NCBI GenBank assembly: GCA_010365215.1
Contig: JAAFGT010000015.1
Coordinates: forward strand, 1 to 64,000
Origin: Acidipila sp.
GTDB taxonomy: Bacteria > Acidobacteriota > Terriglobia > Acidiferrales > UBA7541
Direction of reading: 5' to 3'
Length of the DNA stretch: 64,000 bases
The first letter of the stretch is position 1, and every line of letters begins with the position of its first letter. The position numbers and the translations under genes are program-made. The notes below the pieces were generated by a model. It saw nothing but the letters and a program-made list of their open reading frames with translations, ran no database searches and was not told the origin of the DNA. Of the stretch, positions 8,631-17,485 are shown piece after piece.

Positions 8631-8707
8631 GCGCCCGTAGCTCAGATGGATAGAGCATTAGCCTCCGGAGCTAAGGGTCGGGGGTTCGAATCCCTCCGGG
8701 CGCGCCA
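8631..8707 (+). tRNA. tRNA-Arg (anticodon CCG)
   Basis: A complete cloverleaf is readable: acceptor GCGCCCG pairs with CGGGCGC; the D arm contains AGCTCAGATGGATAGAGC; the anticodon stem TTAGC/GCTAA encloses loop CTCCGGA with anticodon CCG; and the T arm holds GGGTTCGAATCCC. The discriminator is G and CCA is encoded. It reads CGG arginine codons. It is intact, with no integrated element on its 3' side. Confidence 0.97.
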
Positions 8708-8777
8708 TTTCTCTCGCACCCAAGCAAGAACAATCCCGTCCGAACTCTTCCACGTACCTTCGCTCCGCCGTGGCCCG

Positions 8778-10682
8778 CTAAGGAATCAGCGGCAACACCA
8801 GGTGGGAGGGCATTTTGGCGGAGCAAATCACGCGCTGGGTTGCGGATATAAAATCGTCGGCAACCGCCCGGTAGATGCTGGGCACGAACTTCTGCGGGTT
8901 ACGGTCAATCAAAGGAAACCACGTGGATTGGATTTGTACCATCATGCGGTGTCCTTTCAGGAAGACATGGTCGCGGTCGCGCAGGGGAATCTGCCACTCT
9001 TCGGGCTTGCCCGAAATCAAGGCTTGAGGGTGTTCGTAACTCTTGAGGTAGCGGCCGCGCCGCACTTCCATAGCGATAGGCAATTCATATCCGTTGAGTG
9101 ACTGCGAGTATTCCCCTGGTTTGGGCCCCGCCTCCGCATCCCACGAAATTTTCTGGGCGTTTTGCGGATACACGTCGATCAGCTTGACGATGAAATCGGC
9201 GTCCGTGCCGGAAGTGGAAGCGAACAAGTCAGCCGCTACCGGACCGGTAATGGTGACGTCATGATCCAGAGTCGCGCTTACGAAACTCAGCACATCGGGG
9301 CGGTTGTCCACGAATCGTTGATCGGACGCTTCCCAGGCTTTCCAGTCACCGGCGGGATACGTAGGAGAAATGGGACGCGCGCGATAAGGCACCGGATTTG
9401 CCGGATCGGAAATGAATTCGCGATATTCCCGGCCGGCTTCACGCGCGGCAGGCGCCGTGAACGACAGCGTGCCATCGGCGTGAAGATATAAATTTGTCGC
9501 CTGCGCTTCTTTGGGCGGCCAAGTTTCATGAGTGTGCCAGGTGTTTGATCCGGTCTGGAAAGTCTTGGCCTGCCAAGCCGGCTTTTCACCCTGCCCGTGC
9601 AGGTAGAAGCGAAAAAAAGGCGCTTCGATGTTTTGCCGGAATTCGAGCGCCGTCGCATGTCCCCCGAACTGAATCAGGCCCAGGCTGTCGGCTTTCGGAG
9701 CCCGCCACTGCCCATGAAACCACGGGCCCGCCACCATGAAGTTTGTGTGATCCGGGTCGTGCTCGCCCGCGTGACGGAAAATCTGCCAGGGTCCCCAGGG
9801 ATCTTCCTGATCCCAAAAGCCGGCGACATTGAGGTTGGGCACGGTGGAGGAATGCAGTTGGCTGATCCAGGCTTCTTTCTTCCAGAAGTCATCGTAGTCC
9901 GGATGCTCTACGGACTCGTTCCAGTAGGGAATGGACCCGTGCAAGTACTTGGCATTAAGGTTGGCGAGCGGCCCTACATCCAAATACCACTGAAAAGTAT
10001 CGTAAGTTTCGAAGGCGAAGTTGGTGTTCTTGTTTTTATCGGCCTGCTCCAGCACGGCATATTCGAAATCGTAACTTTCGCGCAGCGCGCCGTAGCGGTG
10101 GTCGTCATCGTTCATCCACTGGTCCGCGGGGGAAGCCTGCTCGCTGACCGCTTTCAGTGCGGGATGGGGATGCAAGAGCGTCTGCGCCGCGGTCAACCCG
10201 TCGTACGACACTCCATAAATTCCCACTTTGCCGTTGTTGTTGGGAACGTGTTGCACCAGCCATTCGATGCTGTCGTAAGCGTCGGTCGTCTCGCTGGTGG
10301 ATTTCGCGTCGCTGAGGTCCACCTGCGAAGAAAGCTTGAATACACCCTCGGACTTGAAGCGCCCGCGCAGGTTTTGGATTACGAAAATATATCCGTCCTG
10401 CGCCAACTCCTTGATGGACGGCGGCATCTGTTCCACAGCTTTCGAGGGTACGCCATAAGGCGTCCGCCGCAAGAGAATCGGCAACGGACCTTTTTGATCC
10501 ACCGGCGTCAGGATGACGGTCTGAAGATGCACGCCATCGCGCACGGGAATCATCACTTCCTGCAGTGTGAAGATTGGCTTCGCGGGCGCTTCTTGCGCGG
10601 GGCAGCTAACCGCGGGCACTAGACCTAGCGCAATGAGACATAGGATTTTCAAGAAAGCACCCCCTCGAAGAACTCGAATCAT
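8778..10682 (-). CDS. CocE/NonD-family alpha/beta hydrolase, exported
   Basis: A 634-residue serine hydrolase of the X-Pro dipeptidyl-peptidase (S15)/cocaine esterase fold; acts on esters or acyl-amino-acid bonds, natural substrate unknown. An N-terminal signal peptide ends near residue 30 (SCPAQ). The nucleophile is in GIYGVSYDG (Ser159), the acid is probably in the GFWDQEDPWG segment and the histidine in GPWFHGQW, all in the expected order. The C-terminal about 200 residues form the jelly-roll domain of the family (VTITGPVAADLFASTSGTD). I list the ATG at 10682; a TTG at 10652, preceded by GAGGGGGTG, would give a cleaner signal peptide and may be the true start. It lies 75 bp downstream of the PrpD-like gene on the same strand and may be cotranscribed. 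Confidence 0.92.
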   Translation of the reverse strand: MIRVLRGGAFLKILCLIALGLVPAVSCPAQEAPAKPIFTLQEVMIPVRDGVHLQTVILTPVDQKGPLPILLRRTPYGVPSKAVEQMPPSIKELAQDGYIFVIQNLRGRFKSEGVFKLSSQVDLSDAKSTSETTDAYDSIEWLVQHVPNNNGKVGIYGVSYDGLTAAQTLLHPHPALKAVSEQASPADQWMNDDDHRYGALRESYDFEYAVLEQADKNKNTNFAFETYDTFQWYLDVGPLANLNAKYLHGSIPYWNESVEHPDYDDFWKKEAWISQLHSSTVPNLNVAGFWDQEDPWGPWQIFRHAGEHDPDHTNFMVAGPWFHGQWRAPKADSLGLIQFGGHATALEFRQNIEAPFFRFYLHGQGEKPAWQAKTFQTGSNTWHTHETWPPKEAQATNLYLHADGTLSFTAPAAREAGREYREFISDPANPVPYRARPISPTYPAGDWKAWEASDQRFVDNRPDVLSFVSATLDHDVTITGPVAADLFASTSGTDADFIVKLIDVYPQNAQKISWDAEAGPKPGEYSQSLNGYELPIAMEVRRGRYLKSYEHPQALISGKPEEWQIPLRDRDHVFLKGHRMMVQIQSTWFPLIDRNPQKFVPSIYRAVADDFISATQRVICSAKMPSHLVLPLIP

Positions 10683-10757
10683 TCACGCAGACAATCCATC
10701 TCGTAGTGCCATCCTATAATGATTTGGAGTTGAGATATGAGTTTCTCTGTCAGCCCG

Positions 10758-12242
10758 CTATCCTTTGCGCTGCAGTAGAGGCCGCAGCTCTCGAATATCT
10801 TTCACTTTCTCCAGTTCCAAAACACGCTGGATCAGGGCCTCGCAGACGGTCCCGCCGAGTACCGGCGCAATCAAGTCGCGCGCTTTGGTCACCACTTGGT
10901 CGCGCGACATCGGGTTCTCAGGAGTGCCGCGCACGGCGTCGACGCGCTCGGTCAGTTTTGTACCGTCGTTCAGCGTCACCTCGACGATGGCCACGCGCAC
11001 CGGTATGAGTTTTTCCAGTTCCTCGTCGGGGACCAGCTGCACCTTGGCGCGTTCACGCAGGATTGCCGGATCCTGCATACGAGCCTTGTCGTGTGCGGCG
11101 CGAAAGGTGACCGTCTTATCCAGCAGCATCACGGCGATCAGATGCTGCAGGGAGATATCCGGCATTTCGCGGTTGTTAACGGTGAAGGCGGCGCTCTTCG
11201 AAGCGCGCACCACCACCTGCTTGACGTCACTGGCTTCGAAGGGATGCCGCTTGCGCAGATTTTCCATGGCATCGAGCGGTGACTGGATGGGGCCCCCGGT
11301 GCTCCATCTCTTGAGGGTGGTCAAGGTAACTTCGTAACGCTCGCCGAGCTGTTCTATCAGCAAGGCGGGATCAGCCTTGGGAGCGTACGATTGGATGAAA
11401 TTCTCGGACCCCGACAACACGTCGTTGACGCCGCTCCATCCGGCCTGCACCAGCAGGGCAGCAGTGGCGCCGTTCCGCGCGGGCCCGCCGCCGAATACGA
11501 AAGCTTTCTCCACGTGCTCGGTATCGCGCCGCCACGCACCGAAGCCCGCTCCCGCCTCCTGTGCCGCGTAATCGAAAAGCCAGCGCATCTGCTGAGTATT
11601 TAATTTTGCCACGCAACCGCCGGCTGCCGCGGCGCCAAAGGTTCCGATGAGGTTGTGCGTATCCTTCAGGCCGCTACCCACGGTCTTCATGGAACGCATC
11701 GCCAGGTCATAGCCTAACGTCACGGCGCGCACGAAGTGCATGCCATCGATTCCGAATTGCTCACCGAGAGCAAGCGTTGCCGGCACAATCGCGCATCCCG
11801 GGTGCGCGCCGCCACCGGAGTAATCATCGTCCGTCTCATCGGAGTGAGCGAGCACGCCGTTCGCCATCGCCGCCTCGATGGGCCCGCAGAGCACATCGGA
11901 GGCGACCACGGTGGCGATCTTCGGGCCTCCATAAGCGCGGGCAAATCGAATTGCCTGGCGCCCGGGAAGCAGTTCGGCGCCCGAAATCATCGCGGCCAGG
12001 GTGTCGAGGATATGATGCTTGGCCTCCTGCATCACTTTGTCCGGCAGCGCGCGATCGCAAGCCCCGGCCATATACGCGCTGAGCTTTTCCATTACCGGGC
12101 TGATCTCTGGCGCGGCCATCGCCGCCACTCGCGAGAGTGCTCCCGCGGCGATCATCCAAATCGCGCTGCGCAATACGCCCCGCCGGGTGATCGGGCTCGC
12201 GCAGCTTTGGGTCACACCGCGTGCGTCTTGGTCATCTCTCAT
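10758..12242 (-). CDS. MmgE/PrpD-family protein with Tat signal
   Basis: A 494-residue member of the 2-methylcitrate dehydratase-like superfamily (MmgE/PrpD, also including cis-aconitate decarboxylase and itaconate-related enzymes). The family core is visible: HHILDTLAAMISGAELLPGR, the GVLAHSDETDDDYSGGGAHPG segment that contributes active-site Asp/His residues, and MRSMKTVGSGLKDTHNLIGTFGAAAA. It starts with a 45-residue extension carrying ITRRGVLRS and a hydrophobic stretch, i.e. a twin-arginine signal, so it is predicted to be exported folded. Classical PrpD is cytoplasmic; propionate metabolism is therefore doubtful and no prpB/prpC genes are near. Which substrate it acts on is unknown. It is followed by the CocE-like hydrolase. 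Confidence 0.88.
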   Translation of the reverse strand: MRDDQDARGVTQSCASPITRRGVLRSAIWMIAAGALSRVAAMAAPEISPVMEKLSAYMAGACDRALPDKVMQEAKHHILDTLAAMISGAELLPGRQAIRFARAYGGPKIATVVASDVLCGPIEAAMANGVLAHSDETDDDYSGGGAHPGCAIVPATLALGEQFGIDGMHFVRAVTLGYDLAMRSMKTVGSGLKDTHNLIGTFGAAAAGGCVAKLNTQQMRWLFDYAAQEAGAGFGAWRRDTEHVEKAFVFGGGPARNGATAALLVQAGWSGVNDVLSGSENFIQSYAPKADPALLIEQLGERYEVTLTTLKRWSTGGPIQSPLDAMENLRKRHPFEASDVKQVVVRASKSAAFTVNNREMPDISLQHLIAVMLLDKTVTFRAAHDKARMQDPAILRERAKVQLVPDEELEKLIPVRVAIVEVTLNDGTKLTERVDAVRGTPENPMSRDQVVTKARDLIAPVLGGTVCEALIQRVLELEKVKDIRELRPLLQRKG

Positions 12243-12550
12243 TACGAATCTCCTCGATTAGGTCCCTGGTGGATGCACGCCGAATTCACTTCGCGCGCGT
12301 TCGGCCCATAGAAATTTAACGGGTAGCATTCTGCTGGAAACAGCCGAATAAATCCAATGGGCGTGAAGATGGCAAGACCGTAGCCGCTAGTCACCGCTGG
12401 AGAGCTACGCAGCGCCAGAGTCCCCGATAATCCCCGCCATTCTCCGCTAATCCTTGTTCTGATTTGGCCGATAAACAATGTAGCAAGGAATCATCGCGCC
12501 CCGTGCCCGTTGAACGCGGCCTAGTAGCGAATTTTTAGGAGAAGGGAGTT
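12243..12550. other. Intergenic region between divergent genes
   Basis: About 308 bp between the PrpD-like gene (minus) and the leader ORF of the response regulator (plus). It must contain both promoters. No clear -35/-10 pair, hairpin or repeat stands out. The right end carries GGAGAAGGGAG, the ribosome binding site of the leader ORF at 12551. Confidence 0.5.
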
Positions 12551-12631
12551 ATGGAATCCATGGAATTAATTTGCGAATTGCGTAGCCGTCGGCACACTGC
12601 CTGCGCGGAGCGAACCTTATGGATACCATAG
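12551..12631 (+). CDS. Possible 26-residue leader peptide overlapping the receiver gene
   Basis: An ATG at 12551 sits behind a very strong purine-rich site (GGAGAAGGGAGTT). The frame encodes 26 residues beginning MESMELICEL and ends with a TAG inside the first codons of the response-regulator gene, overlapping its start at 12619 in another frame. Its first bases (ATGGAATCCATGGAATTAA) resemble the real gene start (ATGGATACCATAGAATTAA), so this may be a duplicated start region whose frame was lost, or a leader peptide coupling translation to the downstream gene. It is too short to test by composition. Confidence 0.35.
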   Translation: MESMELICELRSRRHTACAERTLWIP

Positions 12632-13038
12632 AATTAAGGCCGAGCGATGGCCCAGAAAGGCGTCCTGTAGTTCTTGCCGTGGATGACGACGCCGTCAGCC
12701 TGAGAATCATCAGGAACACGCTCGAAAAAAATGGATTCACTGTCAAGACCGCGAACAGCAGCGAACACGCGCTCGAATTATTATCTCATTTCGTCCCCGA
12801 TATCCTGCTGTTGGACGTAATGATGCCCGGGCTGTCCGGCTACGAACTTTGCCTCATCACGAAGCAGGATCCGAGGCTTCAAAACGTACCGGTAATCTTT
12901 CTCACCGGTCAGGACACGCCGACAGATTTTTCCACTGGGCAGGCTGCAGGCGCCGTTTTCTACCTGACCAAGCCAATCCGGCCGGACCGGCTGTTACAAG
13001 TCGTGCGCATGCTTCCGCGCTCCGCCCATGTAGCCTGA
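12619..13038 (+). CDS. Single-domain response regulator (CheY-like)
   Basis: A 139-residue protein made of one receiver domain with a 17-residue N-terminal extension and no output domain. The acidic cluster VDDDA (residues 21-25), phospho-acceptor Asp66 (LLLDVMMPG), the switch Thr in FLTGQD and Lys in YLTKPIRP are all present, so it should be phosphorylated normally. It stands alone, with no kinase adjacent, so the partner is unknown; the two CheA proteins and the PAS kinase further along are possible donors. GGAG lies 9 nt before the ATG. An upstream leader ORF overlaps its start. Confidence 0.92.
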   Translation: MDTIELRPSDGPERRPVVLAVDDDAVSLRIIRNTLEKNGFTVKTANSSEHALELLSHFVPDILLLDVMMPGLSGYELCLITKQDPRLQNVPVIFLTGQDTPTDFSTGQAAGAVFYLTKPIRPDRLLQVVRMLPRSAHVA

Positions 13039-13324
13039 TTGCGGCGTTTGTATTCGCTATAACCTCAAGATCAAGTCTCCAGGTTATCCCTTAAAATACT
13101 GTAAACAGTGGCCTTACGAGCATCGAGTGAACCTTTCCTTGAGTGGATGTGCTCTATTGAACTGACATCACCGGCCAGTGAAGATTATAAGTACTCTGCA
13201 GCTGTGTGAGATTTTCGCATAGGGGCGGGCCCCAATCACTTACTTCGTTGCCGATAGAGAGCAGGGCCAGGCACTAGCGCCAGATTCGGCGCTCACTTCT
13301 AAGTTTAAGTTCAGGAGATCACTT
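13039..13324 (+). promoter_or_regulatory. Leader/promoter region of the OmpA-like gene
   Basis: About 286 bp without a gene. It contains an inverted repeat ACTGTAAACAGT at 13098-13109 flanked by AT-rich sequence (CTTAAAATA before it), which could be part of a promoter or operator, and a good ribosome binding site CAGGAG seven bases before the ATG at 13325. The assignment of a promoter is inference from position and base composition only. Confidence 0.3.
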
Positions 13325-14896
13325 ATGATTGCGAAGGTACGCCAACAAATGTTTTTCGGTGGTTTGGTGATGGTTTCTTTGGTCGCGGGGAGCGCGCCCG
13401 TTCGTGGTAGCGAAGCTCGGCAGATGGCTTCGAACCAATCGGGGACGGCGGCTCAGAACTCGTCGTACCGGGTCAGCATGGTCAGCCGCACGGCGCGGGC
13501 GGTGAATTACGGCCATCGCACGGATGACACCAAGATAGATTTCGCCGGCACCGATCTGATGCCCTCCGCCAAAGGCGAAGCCAAGGTGTGGGCCAAGAAG
13601 GGCAGCACGCGAATTCAGGTGGAATTCGAGAACATGCAAAATCCCACCAGCTTCGCCAATGAGTATCTGACTTATGTGCTGTGGGCCATCTCCCCCGAGG
13701 GGCGTCCTGTGAATCTGGGCGAAGTGGTAGTGGGCGAAAATCACCGCAGCAAACTGGACGTGACCACCGACCTGCAGGCCTTTGCCATGGTTGTTACAGC
13801 TGAGCCGTATTACGCCGTGCGCCAGCCGAGCAATCTGGTGGTGCTCGAAAACGCCATCCGGTCCGACACCATGGGAACCACTCAGCCGGTCGAAGCCAAG
13901 TACGAGCTGATCGAAAAGGGTGGTTACATCCCCACCGGCTATAAATTCGACCCCGTCGTTCTGAAAGCGCATCTGCCCATGGAATTCTTTGAAGCGCGCA
14001 ATGCCGTGCGCATCGCTGAGTCTGCAGGCGCGGCGAGATATGCGGCTTCCAGTTACGCCAATGCCGTTCGCCTGATGAAGCAGGCCGATGATCTGGCCAC
14101 CATGAAGGACATCAACAAGAAGCAGCTCATTTCCGTCTCGCGCGAAGCGGTGCAGACCGCGGAAGATGCCCGTGAAATTGCCGTCAAGCGCATGGAGACG
14201 GAGCGCATCGAAGCGGAACGCATGTCCGCAGCGAATGCCGAGGCTGCTGCCAAGGCCCAAGCCGCTGACGCGATGCGTGCTCGCTCCGAAGCAGATCGCC
14301 AGGCGCAGGAAGCGCGCGACAGCGCTCAGAGGTCCGCTGCCGCTCAGGCTCAGGCCGAGCAGGCTACCGCAGCAGCGCAAGCAGAATCCGAACGCAATCG
14401 CGCCGCCGCGGCGTCCTCAGAACAGCAGCTACAGCAAGCCGTAAAGGATCGAGAGGAGCTTCGCGCCCGCCTCTTGCAACAGTTCAACGCCATTCTCGAG
14501 ACTCGCGACACCGTCCGTGGATTGGTGGTCAACCTTGCGGATGTCCTGTTCGATTCCGGCAAGTACACCCTGCGCCCGGCTGCTCGCGAGAAGCTGGCCA
14601 AAATTTCCGGAATCCTGCTGGCCTATCCCACCCTCAACATCGCTGTCGAAGGCCATACGGATAGCGTTGGTGGAGATGCCTACAATCAGACGCTCTCAGA
14701 AAACCGCGCCAGCGCCGTGCGCGAGTACCTGGTGAGTCAGGGCGTTCCGGCGGGCTCGGTGACCGCGAAAGGATTTGGAAAGACGCAGCCGGTCACGTCT
14801 AACGACACGCCAGCGGGCCGGCAACAGAATCGCCGCGTCGAGCTGGTGGTTTCCGGCGAGGTGATTGGAACCGTAGTGGTGGCACCGCAGAGGTAA
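13325..14896 (+). CDS. OmpA-family peptidoglycan-binding protein with coiled coil
   Basis: A 523-residue exported protein. Residues 1-29 are a signal peptide. Residues about 40-200 form a beta-rich domain (sequences such as IQVEFENMQNPTSFANEYLT and YVLWAISPEGRPVNLGEV) that I cannot name but which recurs in proteins of this kind. Residues about 210-385 are an Ala/Glu/Arg-rich coiled coil. Residues 395-515 are an OmpA C-terminal domain: NLADVLFDSGKYTLRP, the core VEGHTDSVGG, LSENRASAVREYL and GRQQNRRVEL, which binds the peptide stem of peptidoglycan. It probably tethers or spaces the outer membrane and wall. The ribosome binding site AGGAG is well placed. It is monocistronic and ends at a strong hairpin shared with the convergent gene. 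Confidence 0.9.
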   Translation: MIAKVRQQMFFGGLVMVSLVAGSAPVRGSEARQMASNQSGTAAQNSSYRVSMVSRTARAVNYGHRTDDTKIDFAGTDLMPSAKGEAKVWAKKGSTRIQVEFENMQNPTSFANEYLTYVLWAISPEGRPVNLGEVVVGENHRSKLDVTTDLQAFAMVVTAEPYYAVRQPSNLVVLENAIRSDTMGTTQPVEAKYELIEKGGYIPTGYKFDPVVLKAHLPMEFFEARNAVRIAESAGAARYAASSYANAVRLMKQADDLATMKDINKKQLISVSREAVQTAEDAREIAVKRMETERIEAERMSAANAEAAAKAQAADAMRARSEADRQAQEARDSAQRSAAAQAQAEQATAAAQAESERNRAAAASSEQQLQQAVKDREELRARLLQQFNAILETRDTVRGLVVNLADVLFDSGKYTLRPAAREKLAKISGILLAYPTLNIAVEGHTDSVGGDAYNQTLSENRASAVREYLVSQGVPAGSVTAKGFGKTQPVTSNDTPAGRQQNRRVELVVSGEVIGTVVVAPQR

Positions 14897-14916
14897 GGCC
14901 CAGAGGAAGGAAAAAT

Positions 14917-14969
14917 CCGGCCGAAGTCGTGGCGAGCGGCAATTTCTGCTCCTCCGCGATTTCGGCCGG
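14917..14969. terminator. Hairpin between convergent genes, likely bidirectional terminator
   Basis: CCGGCCGAAGTCG (14917-14929) pairs with CGATTTCGGCCGG (14957-14969) over 13 positions with a single G-T wobble, around a 27-nt loop. It lies between the stops of the OmpA-like gene (14896) and the convergent coiled-coil gene (15008). An A-run precedes the left arm, giving a U-tract for minus-strand transcription; there is no U-tract for the plus strand. Confidence 0.65.
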
Positions 14970-15007
14970 CCTGTATTCGCGCTGCGGCGATGTGAATGTT
15001 TTTGCGC

Positions 15008-15604
15008 TTATCGGAACCAACCCGCGGGAACTCCGGCCTTGCGGCCTTCTTCCTGTAACTGGTTTAACTGCTCCTGCAGCTTCTCTTTTTTACCTTCCAA
15101 CTGCTTTAGCCTGCCGTTACGGTCATTGATATAGATCACATTTTGCTGCAGACCGCTCGCCGCGTCGAACCCCGAGCCGCCGGAGCTCTTGATCTCTTCT
15201 TTCAATTTTGCGATTTCCTGGTCCGCTGCGGCAATCTGATCATGGAGCTTGCCAGCCTTCCCACGCCAGTAAGTTTCGCTATTTTTACCAGCACCGGCAG
15301 CTTCGGTCGCTTTCACTCCAGGGGAGGTGTTCGTCGCGTCGGATGGGCTGTTCTGGGCATGGCCATCCTGGCCTACTACCGAGACGCTTCCAGACTGAAG
15401 CCCTGCTAAATCTTCATCGGTATAAACCTTGCCAGGCTTGTTCTTTTTTGCTTTGGCCTGGCGCGCGGCATCTCCCAGAGAGTCTGCCTTCTTCGGTGGC
15501 GATTGCGACGGCGATACAGGCGGCGCCGGCAGCGATTGCCCCGAGGCCCTGCTCGCGAGCGCTGGAGAAAGAAGCAGAGCGCACAGAAAAATATTCATGG
15601 ACAT
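15008..15604 (-). CDS. Exported coiled-coil hypothetical protein
   Basis: A 198-residue protein from an ATG at 15604 that has AGGAAAA upstream. Residues 1-23 (MSMNIFLCALLLSPALASRA) are a signal peptide. A Pro/Ser/Lys-rich disordered linker with the motif KVYTDEDLAGLQ follows, then two charged helical stretches (KAGKLHDQIAAADQEIAKLK and GRLKQLEGKKEKLQEQLNQL) that look like a coiled coil, ending in AGWFR. The KVYTNEDL-like segment followed by helices is common in short acidobacterial exported proteins. Function unknown. It is convergent with the OmpA-like gene, and the open frame further upstream to 15691 lacks support. Confidence 0.8.
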   Translation of the reverse strand: MSMNIFLCALLLSPALASRASGQSLPAPPVSPSQSPPKKADSLGDAARQAKAKKNKPGKVYTDEDLAGLQSGSVSVVGQDGHAQNSPSDATNTSPGVKATEAAGAGKNSETYWRGKAGKLHDQIAAADQEIAKLKEEIKSSGGSGFDAASGLQQNVIYINDRNGRLKQLEGKKEKLQEQLNQLQEEGRKAGVPAGWFR

Positions 15605-15891
15605 GGGAATTTTCCTGGTCCAGCGTGCCAGGCGAATAGCCGCCGGCGCGGACACAATTCCCAAAGCTGTAATGCCACGACAATTGTTCATTGCTGTCCT
15701 CCATCTTCCAGGTGGTTAGGAAAACGCTACGCCGAGACCAGGGCACGGTCAAGGCGACGCCATTGGCAGAAAGGAACACGAAAAAAGGTCACCGCGGATC
15801 GGGCGGCGGCTAGGAGGTTCGCAACGGGAATATTTCACAGCGAGTGCGCCCAACCGTCGCGGAACACCGCGAATGCGTGGATAATGAATGA

Positions 15892-17439
15892 ATGAACAGA
15901 AGAGCCTGGCTGGTCGTTGCGTCAGCGGTTTTGTGCCTGATGGCGCTGCTGGCTCTGCTTGCCCATTTCGGAAAACCTCTGGTCCGCGAACGCCTGATCG
16001 CCTTTCTGCACCGGCAGTTTGCCAGTGATGTTGCTCTGAGCTCGCTCGATGTCTCCGTGTTCCCGAGTTTGCGGGTAACGGCGCGGGGAATTGTGCTGCG
16101 ACACCACGGCCGCACCGACATTGCTCCGCTGATTCAAATCGAAGAAATCACCGCCCATGCCAGTCTGCTGCAGTTGTGGAAAGATCCTATTCACTTGAGC
16201 AGCGTTACCCTGCGGGGGCTAAAAGTTCATGTTCCCCCGCGCCACAAAGGTGCCGAGGAAAAAGTCCCCAGCGAACCGAGCCAACCGCCAGACCGCTTTC
16301 GATTGGAGATCGACCGGATGCAGACGGACGATGCAGAACTTGAAATCCTGCGCGTAGAGCCGGAAAAGCATCCGCAGATGTTTCTGATTCATCATTTGGA
16401 GATGCTCGCGGTGACCACGGGAACGGCTTCGCAATTTCGCGCGACGCTTACAAATCCCGTGCCCAAAGGCGAGATCGATGCGCAGGGCCAGTTCGGGCCG
16501 TGGCAGGCCGAAGAGCCTGGAGCGACAGCGCTCAGCGCGGCCTATACGTTTGCGAATGCAGATCTCTCGACCATCCATGGTCTTTCCGGAAAGCTCTCGT
16601 CGAAGGGCCAGTTCTACGGCGTCTTGGACTACCTGGAGGTTCGCGGCGAAACGGACACGCCCGATTTTCGCGTGGGCGTTAGCCGCCATTCCGTGCCGTT
16701 GCATACGGATTTTCAAGCCATTGTGGACGGCACCAATGGAAATACTCTGCTGAAGACAGTCGCTGCGCGATTTCTCCACACGGCGCTGGTCGCTCACGGC
16801 CAGGTGGTCAAAAGCAAAGAGATGAAGCGCCGGCTCATTCAATTGGACGTAACTTCCGAGGCGGCCCGAGTGGAGGATCTGCTGCGCGTGGCTGTGCCCT
16901 CCGAACAGCCGCTCATGACCGGCCAGGCGAATTTTGTGGCGCGGCTCGAGCTTCCTCCCGACGAGGAAGGCGACGTCATCACCCGCCTCAAATTGACCGG
17001 CAAATTTGGAGTACGCTCAGGAAAATTTTCCAACCCCGGGGTACAGGCCCAAGTGGACTCACTCAGCCGCAAGGGCCAGGGCCAGCCGAACAATATGGAA
17101 CTAGCCAGCGCCGTCTCCGGGCTGCGGGGAAATTTTGTGATGGATCACGGCGTGATGACTTTTACCGATTTGCAATTCGACGTACCCGGCGCAGCGGTGC
17201 AACTGGCCGGCACCTACAACCTTACCGGCGGCCAGCTCGATTTCCATGGAATCGTTCGATTGCAGGCGAAAGTTTCGCAAACAACGACAGGGATAAAATC
17301 ATTCTTCCTTAAGGCCGCGGATCCATTCTTCAAGGGGAAGAATGCCGGAGCCGTGCTGCCCATAAAAATCACTGGTACCAGGGAGAATCCGTCCTTCGGA
17401 CTCGAGCTCGGCCGCCAAGGGCAAACCACACCCAAGTAG
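15892..17439 (+). CDS. AsmA-like membrane-anchored protein
   Basis: A 515-residue protein with one N-terminal membrane helix (residues 7-25) and a large periplasmic part with the AsmA/DUF748 pattern: after the anchor the sequence FASDVALSSLDVSVFPSLRV resembles the AsmA N-terminal beta motif, followed by LIQIEEITAHASLLQLW and repeated beta strands, and a C-terminal block (QLDFHGIVRLQAKVSQTTTG...FFKGKNAGAVLPIKITGTRE) typical of the AsmA C-terminal domain. Proteins of this superfamily are repeat beta-groove proteins thought to affect outer-membrane lipid transport or assembly. There is no obvious ribosome binding site; ATGAATGAATG offers two nearby starts. The downstream VOC gene starts 46 bp after its stop. 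Confidence 0.82.
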   Translation: MNRRAWLVVASAVLCLMALLALLAHFGKPLVRERLIAFLHRQFASDVALSSLDVSVFPSLRVTARGIVLRHHGRTDIAPLIQIEEITAHASLLQLWKDPIHLSSVTLRGLKVHVPPRHKGAEEKVPSEPSQPPDRFRLEIDRMQTDDAELEILRVEPEKHPQMFLIHHLEMLAVTTGTASQFRATLTNPVPKGEIDAQGQFGPWQAEEPGATALSAAYTFANADLSTIHGLSGKLSSKGQFYGVLDYLEVRGETDTPDFRVGVSRHSVPLHTDFQAIVDGTNGNTLLKTVAARFLHTALVAHGQVVKSKEMKRRLIQLDVTSEAARVEDLLRVAVPSEQPLMTGQANFVARLELPPDEEGDVITRLKLTGKFGVRSGKFSNPGVQAQVDSLSRKGQGQPNNMELASAVSGLRGNFVMDHGVMTFTDLQFDVPGAAVQLAGTYNLTGGQLDFHGIVRLQAKVSQTTTGIKSFFLKAADPFFKGKNAGAVLPIKITGTRENPSFGLELGRQGQTTPK

Positions 17440-17485
17440 GAACTGAAATATTTCTCCGCGTGCCGCGGCGCGGTATACTCCGGCC

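Noticed and set aside
9597-10622. A 341-residue frame antisense to the CocE-like hydrolase
   Set aside because: Shadow of a gene with clear catalytic motifs; no ribosome binding site.
12619-13038. Frameshift joining the leader ORF and the receiver into one gene
   Set aside because: The receiver is complete from its own ATG with its own GGAG, and the leader adds no domain.
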